This document shows, piece by piece, positions 8,681 to 17,623 of a stretch of 64,000 nt of DNA. The DNA is from Hydrogenophilales bacterium 16-64-40 (GTDB taxonomy: Bacteria; Pseudomonadota; Gammaproteobacteria; Burkholderiales; Thiobacillaceae): assembly GCA_002256995.1 (NCBI GenBank), contig NCGX01000020.1, positions 1 through 64,000 on the forward strand, written 5' to 3'. The number at the start of each line of letters is the position of its first letter. The first letter of the stretch is position 1. The translations under genes and the position numbers were made by a program. The notes below the pieces were generated by a model, which had not been told where the DNA came from, did not search any database, and saw nothing but the letters and a program-made list of their open reading frames with translations.

Positions 8681-11050
8681 ATGCGCGCCCTCGACCGCAA
8701 ACTCCTGCGCGACTTGTGGCACCTGCGCGGCCAGGTGCTGGCGATCGCCGCGGTCATCATGGGCGGCGTCGCCACCCTGGTGATGTCGCTGTCCACCTAT
8801 GATTCGCTGGGCGTCACGCGCGACCGTTTCTACGGCGAATACCGCTTCGCCGAAGTCTTCGCCAGCCTCAAGCGGGCGCCCGAGCCGGTGGCCGAACGGC
8901 TGCGCGCGCTGCCCGGGGTGGAGCAGCTGGAAACGCGGGTGCGGGCCGGGGTGAAGCTGGAACTGGAAGGCTTCAACGACCCCATCACCGGCCTGCTGCT
9001 GTCGCTGCCGGACAGCGGCGAGCCGCTGCTGAACGCGCTGCATCTCAAACGCGGCGGTATGCCGCAGGCCTGGAGCGCCGACGAGGTGGTGCTGTCGGAC
9101 AGCTTTGCCGATGCCCATGGCCTGCAGCCAGGCGACAAGATCGCCGCCATCATCAACGGCAAACGTCAGCAGCTCACCATCGCCGGCGTCGCGGTGTCGC
9201 CCGAATACATCTACCAGATCGCGCCCGGCTCGATGTTCCCCGACTTCAAGCGCTACGGCGTGCTGTGGATGGGGCGCAGCGCGCTCGGCGCCGCCTACGG
9301 CATGGAAGGCGCGTTCAACCAGGTCAGCCTGACGCTGGCGCGCGACGCGCGCGAACAGGCGGTGATCGACCGTGTCGACGCCATTCTCGCCCCCTATGGC
9401 GGCACCGGGGCTTACGGCCGCAAGGATCAGTTTTCCAACCGCTTTCTCAGCGAGGAGCTGAACCAGCTGCAGACCACCGCCACCATTTTCCCGGCCATCT
9501 TCCTCGGCGTCGCCGCCTTCCTGCTCAACGTGGTGGTGAGCCGGCTGATCGCGCTGCAGCGCGAGCAGATCGCGATTCTCAAGGCCTTCGGCTATCGCTA
9601 CCCGGCCATCGGCTGGCACTACGTCAAGCTGGTGCTGGGCATGGTGCTGCTGGGCGTGGCAGGCGGCGTGGCGCTCGGCGCCTGGTTCGGCCAGGGGCTC
9701 GCCGCCGTCTACATGGAAACGACCTTCCGCTTTCCCTACCTCGACTATCTGCTCAACCCCGGCATCGTGCTGGTGGCGCTCGGCGTCAGCGTCGTCGGGG
9801 CAGTCAGTGGCACGCTGTATTCGGTGGCGCGCGCCGTGCGGCTGCCGGCGGCCGAGGGCATGCGCGCGGAAGCGCCGGAAGCCTATCGCGCCACCCTGAT
9901 CGAGCGCATCGGCCTGCAGCGCTGGTTCGGCGCGCCGACGCGGATGATCCTGCGCCACATCGAGCGGCGCCCGCTGAAGTCGATGCTGACCGTGCTCGGC
10001 ATTTCCTGCGCCTGCGGCCTGATGATGGTGGGCAACGACCAGAAGGGCGCGATCGACTTCATGGTCGATCTGCAATTTCGGCAGGCGGCGCGCGAGGACC
10101 TGGCGCTCACCTTCATCGAGCCCACCTCGGGCCGCGCGCTGCATGAGCTGGCCGCCGTGCCGGGCGTCGGCTATGTGGAAGGCTTCCGCGACGTGCCGGC
10201 GATCCTGCGTTTCGGCCACTACCATTACCGCTCGGCGATTTTCGGCATCGAGCCGGAAGGCCAGCTGCACCGCTCGCTCGACCACGATTACCAGCCGGTC
10301 GCGGTGCCGCCGGGCGGGGTGGTGCTGACCGACCATCTGGCGCGCAACATCCTGCACGTCGAGCCGGGCGACATGCTGACGGTGGAGGTGCTGGAAGGCA
10401 GCCGGCCGGTGCTGCAGGTGCCGGTGCTCGGCATCACCCAGCAGTTCCTCGGCTTGTCGGCCTACATGCAGAAAGATTCGCTCAACGCCCTGATGCGCGA
10501 GGGGCATGTGGTGACCGGCGCCTATCTCGCCATCGAGCCCGGTGCCGAGGAGGCGGTCTATGCCAAGCTGAACGCGCGTCCGCGCGTGCTCGGCATGGTT
10601 GCCAACCGATCGGCCATCCAGAGTTTCTACGAAACCATCGGCGAATTCATCCTGTTCTACAACCTGGTGGCGACCCTGCTCGCCGGCTCGATCGGCTTCG
10701 GCGTCGTCTACAACAGCGCGCGTATCGCGCTGTCGGAACGCGGGCGCGAACTCGCCAGCCTGCGCGTGCTGGGCTTCACCCGTGGCGAGATCGCCTATAT
10801 CCTGCTGGGGGAACTGGCGCTGCTGACGCTGGCGGCGATTCCGGTGGGATTCCTGGTCGGCACCGGCCTGGTCGGCATCCTGGTGCTGGCTTTCGAGAGC
10901 GATCTCTACCGGCTGCCGCTGGTCCTGACCCCGCAAAACTACGCCATGGGAGCCACGGTCGTCATCGTTTCGGCGCTGCTCTCGGGACTGCTGATGTGGC
11001 TGCGCCTCGGCCGACTGGACCTGGTGGCAGTGCTTAAAACACGTGAATAG
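8681..11050 (+). CDS. ABC transporter permease, FtsX/MacB family (duplicated)
   Basis: A 789-aa inner-membrane permease with an N-terminal anchor (about 19-40), a large periplasmic domain, three membrane segments around 270-390, then a second anchor-domain-three-segment unit (about 425-785). This is the duplicated FtsX layout seen in LolC-like and YbbP-like exporters. It is the transmembrane partner of the preceding ATPase (2-base gap). The next gene encodes an HlyD-type periplasmic adaptor, which suggests export across the envelope. The substrate cannot be read from sequence. Confidence 0.9.
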   Translation: MRALDRKLLRDLWHLRGQVLAIAAVIMGGVATLVMSLSTYDSLGVTRDRFYGEYRFAEVFASLKRAPEPVAERLRALPGVEQLETRVRAGVKLELEGFNDPITGLLLSLPDSGEPLLNALHLKRGGMPQAWSADEVVLSDSFADAHGLQPGDKIAAIINGKRQQLTIAGVAVSPEYIYQIAPGSMFPDFKRYGVLWMGRSALGAAYGMEGAFNQVSLTLARDAREQAVIDRVDAILAPYGGTGAYGRKDQFSNRFLSEELNQLQTTATIFPAIFLGVAAFLLNVVVSRLIALQREQIAILKAFGYRYPAIGWHYVKLVLGMVLLGVAGGVALGAWFGQGLAAVYMETTFRFPYLDYLLNPGIVLVALGVSVVGAVSGTLYSVARAVRLPAAEGMRAEAPEAYRATLIERIGLQRWFGAPTRMILRHIERRPLKSMLTVLGISCACGLMMVGNDQKGAIDFMVDLQFRQAAREDLALTFIEPTSGRALHELAAVPGVGYVEGFRDVPAILRFGHYHYRSAIFGIEPEGQLHRSLDHDYQPVAVPPGGVVLTDHLARNILHVEPGDMLTVEVLEGSRPVLQVPVLGITQQFLGLSAYMQKDSLNALMREGHVVTGAYLAIEPGAEEAVYAKLNARPRVLGMVANRSAIQSFYETIGEFILFYNLVATLLAGSIGFGVVYNSARIALSERGRELASLRVLGFTRGEIAYILLGELALLTLAAIPVGFLVGTGLVGILVLAFESDLYRLPLVLTPQNYAMGATVVIVSALLSGLLMWLRLGRLDLVAVLKTRE

Positions 11051-11063
11051 GGATTGATTCAAC

Positions 11064-12176
11064 ATGCAGGTGCGCGCAAAACTCGGCATGCTGGCCATCG
11101 CGGCGTTGGTCGCGGCAGGCCTCGTCTACGGCTTCATGCCGCGTGCGGTGCCGGTCGACGTCGCGGCGGTCGAGCGCGGGCCGTTCGTCGTCACGGTCGA
11201 GGAGGAGGGCAAGACCCGGGTGATGGAACGCTACGTCGTCTCGGCGCCGGCGCGCGCCGATGCGCTGGATCCGCGCACCCGCGCGCAGGCGCAGGCGCAG
11301 GCGGGCGCCGCCCAGGCCGCGCTGGCGGTGGCGCAGGAAAATGCCCGCGCCGCCGCGGCGGCCCTGCAACTGGCGCAGCAGGAACGTGCGCGTGCCGAAT
11401 CCCTGCACGCAGCCAATTTCCTTTCCGCGCAGGCGCTGGATACCGCCCGCACCGCGGAGACCCGCGCCCGCGCCGTGCAGCAGGCAGCGGATCACGCCGT
11501 CAGGGTGGCGCGCTTCGAACTCGAGATGGCGCGCGCAGCCGTCGCCAGCGCCGCCCGCCTGCAGGCCGGCGCGCCGGCCGAAAGCTTGAGTGTGCGCGCC
11601 CCGGTCGAGGCGCGCGTGCTCAAGCTGGTCCGCGAAAGCGAAGGCGCGGTGCTGGCCGGCCAGCCCCTGATCGAGATCGGCAATCCCGAGTCGCTCGAAG
11701 TCGAAGTGGAAGTGCTGTCCACCCATGCGGTGAAAATCACCCCCGGCTCGCGGGTGATCCTCGACCGCTGGGGCGGCGACGCGGCCGTCGAAGGCAGCGT
11801 GCGCGTGGTCGAGCCGACCGGCTTCACCAAAATCTCCGCGCTCGGCGTCGAAGAGCAGCGGGTGCGCGTCATCGTCGATTTCACCAGCCCGCGCGAGGCC
11901 TGGCACCGCCTCGGCGACGGCTACCGGGTGGAAGCCCGCTTCGTGATCTGGGAAGACAGCGACGTCCTGCAACTGCCCGCCAGCGCCCTGTTCCGTCAGG
12001 GCGAGGGCTGGGCCGCGTTCGTGCTCGAAGCCGGGCGCGCAAAATTGAAGCCGGTCGACGTCGGCCAGCGCGCCGGGCTGCGTGCGCAGGTCTTGAACGG
12101 GCTCAAAGCCGGCGAGCAGGTCATCACCCATCCCGACGACAAGATCAGCGACGGCGCGCGAGTGAAGCTGCGCTGA
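11064..12176 (+). CDS. HlyD/RND-type periplasmic adaptor subunit
   Basis: A 370-aa adaptor starting with one N-terminal membrane segment (about 8-25, LGMLAIAALVAAGLVYGF). A long Ala/Gln-rich helical hairpin follows (about 75-165) and then lipoyl/beta-barrel regions (RAPVEARVLKL, VILDRWGGDAAVEGSVRVVEP). This is the membrane-fusion component that links an inner-membrane ABC exporter to an outer-membrane channel. No TolC-like gene is in the window, so a distant one would be shared. It lies 13 bases after the permease. Confidence 0.9.
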   Translation: MQVRAKLGMLAIAALVAAGLVYGFMPRAVPVDVAAVERGPFVVTVEEEGKTRVMERYVVSAPARADALDPRTRAQAQAQAGAAQAALAVAQENARAAAAALQLAQQERARAESLHAANFLSAQALDTARTAETRARAVQQAADHAVRVARFELEMARAAVASAARLQAGAPAESLSVRAPVEARVLKLVRESEGAVLAGQPLIEIGNPESLEVEVEVLSTHAVKITPGSRVILDRWGGDAAVEGSVRVVEPTGFTKISALGVEEQRVRVIVDFTSPREAWHRLGDGYRVEARFVIWEDSDVLQLPASALFRQGEGWAAFVLEAGRAKLKPVDVGQRAGLRAQVLNGLKAGEQVITHPDDKISDGARVKLR

Positions 12177-12192
12177 ACGGCCAAACCGCCCT

Positions 12193-12270
12193 GGTGGGAG
12201 GGGCGCCCTCGCCCCGATGCCGTGGGGATTGCGACGGTGCGAAAATCGGGCCGGGGCGACCCTCCCACAC
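12193..12270 (-). repeat. REP-like dispersed palindromic repeat, copy 4
   Basis: Bounded by GTGGGAGGGGCGCC and CGACCCTCCCAC, with internal CCCGATGCCGTGG and GTGCGAAAATCGGGCCG. The terminal T-to-G/A-to-C change (TGGGAG instead of TAGGAG) is present in both arms, so the pairing is preserved. It lies between convergent genes and could act as a bidirectional transcription barrier. Confidence 0.78.
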
Positions 12271-12281
12271 GGGAAGGGCAA

Positions 12282-12911
12282 TCAGCCGGCTTGCCTGAGG
12301 ATGGCCTCGACTTCGCTGTCGTCGATCTGCGGAAAGTCCGCATAGAACTGCCCCACCGCCTGGAAGAACGCCGGCGCCTGCAGGCACACCACCTCGTCGG
12401 CATAGCCCTCGATCTTTTCCAGCGTGTCCGGCGGCGCCACCGGCACCGCGCAGATCAGTTTCGCCGGCTTCCTGGCGCGCAGCGCATGTAGCGCCGAAAT
12501 CATCGTTGCCCCGGTCGCCAGCCCGTCGTCGACCACGATGACGATGCGCCCCGCCGGATCGATCGGCGGCCGCAGCGGCGTGTACTGCGCGCGCCGCTTG
12601 CGGATCGTGGCCAGTTGGGCCTGCTTTTCCTGTTCCAGATAGGCGGGCGTGCCGCCGGCCGATTCGGCGTAGTCCGCGATATAGGTCCAGCCGGATTCGT
12701 CGATCGAGCCGAGGGCGAATTCCGGGTTGAATGGCGCGCGCAGCTTGCGCACCAGCACCACGTCGAGGTCGCCGTCCAGCGCACGGGCCAGTCGCTGGCC
12801 CATCGGCACCGCGCCGCGCGGAATGGCAAGAATCAGCGGATGTTGCCCCTTGTATTCCGCCAGGGCTTCGGCCAGCCGGTCGGCGGCCTGATTGCGATTG
12901 GCAAAAGACAT
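12282..12911 (-). CDS. Phosphoribosyltransferase
   Basis: A 209-aa type I phosphoribosyltransferase fold. The PRPP-binding loop is IVIVVDDGLATGATM, and the N-terminal IPRGAVPMGQRLARAL matches the family often annotated as putative phosphoribosyltransferases fused to or beside dienelactone hydrolases. The acceptor base is unknown. The start at 12911 follows a GAGGGAATC. It is divergent from the YkgJ-like gene. Confidence 0.85.
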   Translation of the reverse strand: MSFANRNQAADRLAEALAEYKGQHPLILAIPRGAVPMGQRLARALDGDLDVVLVRKLRAPFNPEFALGSIDESGWTYIADYAESAGGTPAYLEQEKQAQLATIRKRRAQYTPLRPPIDPAGRIVIVVDDGLATGATMISALHALRARKPAKLICAVPVAPPDTLEKIEGYADEVVCLQAPAFFQAVGQFYADFPQIDDSEVEAILRQAG

Positions 12912-12980
12912 GATGATTCCCTCACTGTTGTCTCTTTCATCCTAGACAGAAATCCCAGCTTGAATGGGACAATGCAGCTT

Positions 12981-13280
12981 ATGAATGCCACAAACGATAC
13001 GGAAGACAGCGCGGCTATTTCGTGCACCACCTGCGAAGCCTGCTGTTGCCGCCTTGAAGTCTTGCTGATGGGCGAGGACGACGTCCCGGCGCGGTTCACC
13101 GCCCGCGATCAGTGGGGCGGGTGGGTGATGCGCCGCCTCGAGGACGGCTGGTGCGCGGCGCTGGATCGAAACACCCTGCGATGCACCATCTACGCGCGGC
13201 GACCGAACGTCTGCCGCGAATATCAGGTGGGCGATTACGAGTGCCTGGGTGAGCGGTTGCGGCTATTGCCCAGCAAGTAG
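12981..13280 (+). CDS. YkgJ-family cysteine cluster protein
   Basis: A 99-aa protein with the pattern CTTCEACCCRL near the N-terminus, then CAALDRNTLRCTIYARRPNVCREY, the cysteine cluster of the YkgJ/DUF8 family. That family is predicted to bind zinc or an iron-sulphur centre. No membrane segment or signal peptide is visible. An ATG three codons earlier (12972) is also possible, and neither start has a strong ribosome binding site. Its function is unknown in the family. Confidence 0.82.
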   Translation: MNATNDTEDSAAISCTTCEACCCRLEVLLMGEDDVPARFTARDQWGGWVMRRLEDGWCAALDRNTLRCTIYARRPNVCREYQVGDYECLGERLRLLPSK

Positions 13281-13307
13281 GCCGGCACGCGGGAAGGGTG
13301 GCCCGCT

Positions 13308-14972
13308 TTATGCCGCCTGCGTGGGCGCCGCCAGCGCAGCGCTGACGATCGTCTGCGCCTCTTCCTGGATGCGACGTAAATGATCCGCGCCCCGAAAGCT
13401 CTCCGCATAGATCTTGTAGATGTCTTCGGTGCCGGAAGGACGTGCCGCAAACCAGCCGCTCTCGGTCACGACTTTCAAGCCGCCGATGGCGGCGCCGTTG
13501 CCCGGCGCCTGCGTGAGAATGGCCTGGATTTTTTCGCCGGCCAGTTCGGCGGACAGCACCTGCTGCGGTGAAAGCTGTGCCAGTTTTCGTTTTTGTTCCG
13601 GCGTCGCCGGCGCCTCGATGCGATCGTAAACCGGCTCGCCGAACTCGCGCGCAAGCGCCTGGTAGCATTCGCCGGGATCGCGGCCCATGCGCGCGGTGAT
13701 CTCCGCCGACAGCAATGACGGGACGATGCCGTCCTTATCCGTTGTCCAGACGCTGCCATCCATCCGCGAAAAAGAGGCCCCCGCACTCTCTTCGCCGCCG
13801 AAGCCCAGCGAGCCGTCGTGCAGGCCGTCCACAAACCATTTGAATCCGACCGGCACCTCGTAGAGCGTGCGGCCAAGCCTCGCCGCAACGCGATCGATCA
13901 TCTGGCTGCTGGCCACCGTCTTGCCCACCGCTGCATCCTTGCGCCATTTCGGCCGGTGCTGGAACAGGTAGTCGATGGCGACCGCCAGGTAATGATTGGG
14001 CGGCAGCAAGCCCGCGTTGCGGGTGACGATGCCATGCCGGTCATGGTCGGGGTCGCAGGCGAAGGCGATGTCGAAGCGGTCCTTGAGACCGATCAGGCTT
14101 TGCATGGCGTAGGACGAAGAGGGATCCATGCGAATCTGGCCGTCCCAATCGACCGTCATGAAGCGGAAGGTCGGATCGACAGCTTCGTTCACCACCGTGA
14201 GATTCAAGCCATAGCGCTCGGCAATCGGGCCCCAATAGTGGACGCCGGCGCCCCCCAGCGGATCCACGCCCATGCTGATGTCCGCGCCGCGTATCGCCTC
14301 CATGTCGAGCACGCTGCCGAGATCGGCAACGTAAGTGTTGAGGAAGTCATGCCGGTGGGTGGTCGCGGCACGCCGGGCCCGTTCGAGCGGTATTCTTCTC
14401 ACCTCTTTCAGGCCGCTTTCCAGCAGCGCATTGGCGTGGGCCTCGATCCATCCCGTGACGTCCTTGTCGGCCGGCCCGCCATTGGGCGGGTTGTACTTGA
14501 AGCCGCCGCTGTCGGGCGGGTTGTGCGAAGGCGTGACGACAATGCCGTCCGCCAGCCCGGCTACGCGGCCGCGGTTGTAAACCAGGATTGCGTGGGAAAT
14601 CGCAGGGGTCGGCGTGTATTCGTCCTTGTCTGCAAGCATGACGTCCACCGCGTTGGCCGCCAGCACTTCGAGCGCGCTGGTGAACGCCGGCTCCGACAGC
14701 GCGTGGGTGTCGATCCCCAGAAACAGCGGCCCATCGATGCCACGCTGCTTGCGGTAGTCGCAAATGGCCTGACTTATGGCCAGCACGTGCCATTCGTTGA
14801 AGCTGTTTTCGAACGAGGAGCCCCGATGCCCCGAGGTGCCGAATGCGACCCGTTGCGCGGGCACCGAAGGGTCGGGCGTGTTGCTGAAGTAGGCCGTGAC
14901 GAGTCTGGGCACATTGACCAGCATCGCCGGCTGCGCGGGCTTCCCCGCCAATGGGTTCGTTATCACTTCCAC
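13308..14972 (-). CDS. pgm: Phosphoglucomutase (alpha-D-glucose phosphate-specific)
   Basis: A 554-aa enzyme interconverting glucose 1-phosphate and glucose 6-phosphate, feeding glycogen and nucleotide-sugar synthesis. The phosphoserine loop is [10 protein letters not shown] (about 48-57), the Mg-binding loop is DPDHDRHG, the sugar-binding loop is GGEESAGAS and the phosphate-binding [15 protein letters not shown] is C-terminal. Length matches the family (about 546). Its start overlaps the end of the DUF1840 gene by 10 bases, so they are co-transcribed. Confidence 0.95.
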   Translation of the reverse strand: MEVITNPLAGKPAQPAMLVNVPRLVTAYFSNTPDPSVPAQRVAFGTSGHRGSSFENSFNEWHVLAISQAICDYRKQRGIDGPLFLGIDTHALSEPAFTSALEVLAANAVDVMLADKDEYTPTPAISHAILVYNRGRVAGLADGIVVTPSHNPPDSGGFKYNPPNGGPADKDVTGWIEAHANALLESGLKEVRRIPLERARRAATTHRHDFLNTYVADLGSVLDMEAIRGADISMGVDPLGGAGVHYWGPIAERYGLNLTVVNEAVDPTFRFMTVDWDGQIRMDPSSSYAMQSLIGLKDRFDIAFACDPDHDRHGIVTRNAGLLPPNHYLAVAIDYLFQHRPKWRKDAAVGKTVASSQMIDRVAARLGRTLYEVPVGFKWFVDGLHDGSLGFGGEESAGASFSRMDGSVWTTDKDGIVPSLLSAEITARMGRDPGECYQALAREFGEPVYDRIEAPATPEQKRKLAQLSPQQVLSAELAGEKIQAILTQAPGNGAAIGGLKVVTESGWFAARPSGTEDIYKIYAESFRGADHLRRIQEEAQTIVSAALAAPTQAA

Positions 14973-15259
14973 ATCACGTTGGATTTTGCCTTGGCGGCGG
15001 CAGAAAGCAGTTCAATCAGCGGAAGCGCTCGATTCGCCATGCTGACCACCGGCTCATCCGCATCCCTGTCCTCAGCGGGCGGGGAGCCCTTTTCTGCCTC
15101 GATCGCGGCGGTCAGCCGGCTCAGGGCCGCAGGCACGTCTTCGGCCAGAATCGCGCCCGGCACGGTTGCGCTGTGTCCCATCATTTTCAGCATCGTTAGC
15201 GCGATATCCCCGAACAGGGTGATGTCGGCATAGGCATCGGTCGTAAAAGTGATCAGCAT
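14963..15259 (-). CDS. DUF1840 domain-containing protein
   Basis: A 98-aa small acidic protein beginning [20 protein letters not shown], matching the betaproteobacterial DUF1840 family. There are no membrane segments and no known function. The ATG at 15259 has a GAGGAA six bases upstream; the frame is open 14 codons further, but without a better signal. It is coupled to pgm by overlap. Confidence 0.8.
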   Translation of the reverse strand: MLITFTTDAYADITLFGDIALTMLKMMGHSATVPGAILAEDVPAALSRLTAAIEAEKGSPPAEDRDADEPVVSMANRALPLIELLSAAAKAKSNVMWK

Positions 15260-15353
15260 GGTGTTTTCCTCGAATGAATCATTGGTTTCTGCATTGCGCA
15301 ATGCCGCGGCACGTTGCCGCAGTCCCGCGACGATAACAAGCTGCGGCGCGCGG

Positions 15354-16238
15354 TCAACTGCCGGGTTCTTTCTCCATTAGCCGGTCGCGGATCGTGAGCA
15401 ATTCCTCCCGGCGCTTGGCATCGGACTCCGGGTAGCGCATCTCGAGCGACTTGAAGGTATCCAGGATGATGCGGGAAACAATCAGCCGTGCATTCATCTT
15501 GTCGTCGGCCGGCACCACATGCCAGGGGGCGGCTTCCGTGCTGGTCGCGCCCAGGCACGCTTCATAGGCCTGCATGTACTGTGGCCAGAAAGCCCGTTCT
15601 TCGATGTCGGCAAGACTGAATTTCCAGTTTTTTTCGGGCTCGTCGATGCGGGCGAGAAAGCGCTTGCGCTGTTCTTCCTTGGACAGGTGGAGGAAGAACT
15701 TGATGATGCGGGTGCCGTTGCGAGAAAGATGCGCCTCATGATCGACGATGGAACGGTAGCGCTCACGCCAGATCGTCTTCTCTTTGAGCACGCTGTCCGG
15801 CAGCCCCTGACTCAGCAGAATCTCGGGATGAACCCGCACGATCAACACCTCCTCGTAATAGGACCGGTTGAAGATGCCGATGCGGCCGCGCTCCGGCAGG
15901 GACTGAGTCGTGCGCCAGAGAAAATCATGCTCCAGCTCCTGCGCACTCGGGTGCTGGAAACTGAACACCTGGCAGCCCTGGGGGTTGATGCCGGACATCA
16001 CATGGCGGATGGCGCCATCCTTGCCCGCGGCGTCCATGGCCTGAAAAATCAGCAGTACCGAATAGCGGTTGGACGCGTAAAGCAGACGTTGCAGGTCGCT
16101 CAACTCGGCCACCTGTTCGTCGAGCAGTTTGCGGTATGCCTTTTTCGACGTGTAGGCCGGCTTCACCTCGGTCGGCCACTTGTCGAGTTTGACCTTGTCG
16201 CCGGCCTGTACCCGGAAATCCTCTGGATTAATTGTCAT
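15354..16238 (-). CDS. Polyphosphate kinase 2 family protein
   Basis: A 294-aa PPK2-type phosphotransferase that moves phosphate between polyphosphate and nucleotides. The Walker A-like loop is [17 protein letters not shown], the lid and Walker B region is [22 protein letters not shown], and the [18 protein letters not shown] strand is present. The single-domain length and the [15 protein letters not shown] segment suit the polyphosphate:AMP or ADP/GDP phosphotransferase class; the exact nucleotide cannot be fixed. It is followed by a poorly conserved intergenic stretch leading into the tRNA-Asn integration site. Confidence 0.92.
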   Translation of the reverse strand: MTINPEDFRVQAGDKVKLDKWPTEVKPAYTSKKAYRKLLDEQVAELSDLQRLLYASNRYSVLLIFQAMDAAGKDGAIRHVMSGINPQGCQVFSFQHPSAQELEHDFLWRTTQSLPERGRIGIFNRSYYEEVLIVRVHPEILLSQGLPDSVLKEKTIWRERYRSIVDHEAHLSRNGTRIIKFFLHLSKEEQRKRFLARIDEPEKNWKFSLADIEERAFWPQYMQAYEACLGATSTEAAPWHVVPADDKMNARLIVSRIILDTFKSLEMRYPESDAKRREELLTIRDRLMEKEPGS

Positions 16239-16610
16239 CGCGATTATTTCTCCTCATTCTTTAGATTGCCGGCGGCGCATCTTCCACTGTCCATGGATCC
16301 ACGGCGATCGTTCCCGCGGCCCGGGCCCCACCCTTGTGAGCGTAGAACAACGCGCGTCAGGCGATTGAAACCATTCCTTCCACAGATAAGTGACGAAGGG
16401 ACAGGGCAGGGTGATTTCCTACGGTGCGCGCCGTGCGGCGCGTGCGTCTGTGCGCTGACGCACCCGGCAAGGGTCGTGCCCATTGATTCTCGCAAATCAA
16501 GACTATCACTTTGGCCCAGATCCAATTGAAGCTAGCCAGGACCGGCGATCCACAAGACCGCTGCCGCAAAGCACAACGGCCTACGTTTGAAACGTAGGCC
16601 GTTGCTATGT
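16239..16610. other. Intergenic region with a 14-bp-stem hairpin
   Basis: No gene is supported. At 16574-16604 the arms CAACGGCCTACGTT and AACGTAGGCCGTTG pair perfectly around a 3-base loop. Read leftwards from the tRNA-Asn remnant at 16611, this is where a tRNA terminator would lie, but only a weak T stretch follows. The segment 16260-16570 shows nothing I recognise. Confidence 0.55.
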
Positions 16611-16656
16611 TTGGCTCCCCGACCTGGATTCGAACCAGGGACCTGCGAATGAACAG
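16611..16656 (-). repeat. Diverged tRNA-Asn 3'-end fragment (old attachment site)
   Basis: Matches the 46-base core shared by 17457-17502 and 26345-26390 at 42 of 46 positions. It covers the 3' half of tRNA-Asn including the CCA end but not the 5' half, so it is not a functional tRNA. It probably marks the left end of an earlier insertion into the same tRNA gene. Confidence 0.82.
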
Positions 16657-16671
16657 AGCGTCGAACGCCTG

Positions 16672-17259
16672 TCAGGCTGCGGCGAGGCTCTCCGTGCGCA
16701 TCCTGTCCAGCTTCTCGACGACCGCCTGATACAGATCCCCGTCGGCATCGGGGTTGCGGTCAGGATGGTGGGCGCTGCGGATCTTTTTCAGCGCAGGCAT
16801 ATCGTCGGGCAGGTCATGCACCTTGGTCACCCGGTCGCCGTTCTTGACCATCTCGCGCTGAACCTCGGCCTCTGCGCCTTCGCGTGTGTCGTGCAAGCGC
16901 CTGCTGCCAAGACGCCACCCATCCTGGGTCTTGCGCGGGGAATGACTTTTCTCGCCATCGAACCAGACCCATTTGCCGGTATCCGGATCCAGTTCAAAAC
17001 GTATGGTGGTGATGCCGTAGGTATAAACGGGCGGCTTGAGGTCCCTGGCGAACATCTTGAATGTGCCGACTGTGCCCACGTCGGCGAGGTAATACGCGCC
17101 AGCCTCATGCGGGCAGAATGCGCTGCTGGGCACGGGCTTGGGCGTTGGCTCAGGCTTGCTGTCGTTACGTGACGGCTCTGCCGTGGGGTCGTTACGTAAC
17201 GGATCCATTTCGGCCTTGCGGCTGGCGTGCAATGCTGCCCGGCGTTGTGCGTTGGTCAT
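16672..17259 (-). CDS. Unknown protein with C-terminal J-domain-like segment
   Basis: A 195-aa protein of unknown function trapped between two attachment-site copies. Residues 1-45 are charged and Pro-rich. The middle contains FELDPDTGKWVWFDGEKSH and a helical stretch. The C-terminus has [20 protein letters not shown], which resembles helix II, the HPD loop and the start of helix III of DnaJ, and is strikingly like the HHPDRNPDD of the real DnaJ in this window. The rest of a canonical J domain is missing. A good AAGGAG precedes the ATG at 17259. It is likely cargo of an older integrated element; the chaperone-recruiting role is inference. Confidence 0.7.
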   Translation of the reverse strand: MTNAQRRAALHASRKAEMDPLRNDPTAEPSRNDSKPEPTPKPVPSSAFCPHEAGAYYLADVGTVGTFKMFARDLKPPVYTYGITTIRFELDPDTGKWVWFDGEKSHSPRKTQDGWRLGSRRLHDTREGAEAEVQREMVKNGDRVTKVHDLPDDMPALKKIRSAHHPDRNPDADGDLYQAVVEKLDRMRTESLAAA

Positions 17260-17422
17260 TGGTGATGCTCCTTACTCAATATTGCTGGAAACCCGCCGGG
17301 ATCGCCCCTTGCTGAAGGGGTCAGGCCTGGATGAGGCTGTCCGAGCGTGCTTTCTTGTGGGACATGTCTGCTTGACCAAACTGTCACCCGAAAGCCGGCT
17401 TGGCTAGGGTTGGACAGAATTG

Positions 17423-17447
17423 AAAAAGCCCCGCATCGCTGCGAGGC
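17423..17447 (-). terminator. Rho-independent terminator left of attL
   Basis: On the minus strand GCCTCGCA, a GCGA loop and TGCGGGGC are followed by TTTTT. It lies 10 bases beyond the tRNA-Asn fragment at 17457, so it was probably the terminator of the tRNA gene before the present element inserted, or came in with the earlier element. Confidence 0.75.
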
Positions 17448-17456
17448 TCTTCGAAT

Positions 17457-17502
17457 TTGGCTCCCCGACCTGGGCTCGAACCAGGGACCTGCGGATTAAC
17501 AG
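17457..17502 (-). repeat. attL: 46-bp tRNA-Asn direct repeat
   Basis: Identical over 46 bases to 26345-26390, starting with the CCA end and T-arm of tRNA-Asn and stopping inside the anticodon loop (GTTAAT side). It diverges immediately beyond, which defines the crossover region. Confidence 0.92.
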
Positions 17503-17561
17503 GCCTACCGGGGCCTCTGCTGGCCGCATTTATACACCTTCAGGCGCGCAACTGGAAGCAC

Positions 17562-17587
17562 AAAAAAGCCCGGCGCGAAGGCCGGGC
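17562..17587 (-). terminator. Rho-independent terminator after the 215-aa gene
   Basis: On the minus strand GCCCGGC, a CTTCGC loop and GCCGGGC are followed by six T residues. It lies 37 bases past the stop codon of the 215-aa gene and ends transcription before attL. Confidence 0.85.
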
Positions 17588-17623
17588 GGTGTCGGGAGAT
17601 TCGGCGAGACGCAGGGTGCGGCG

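Noticed and set aside
16611-16656. A possible additional tRNA gene
   Set aside because: Only the 3' half is present; there is no D arm or 5' acceptor strand, and the anticodon arm is broken.
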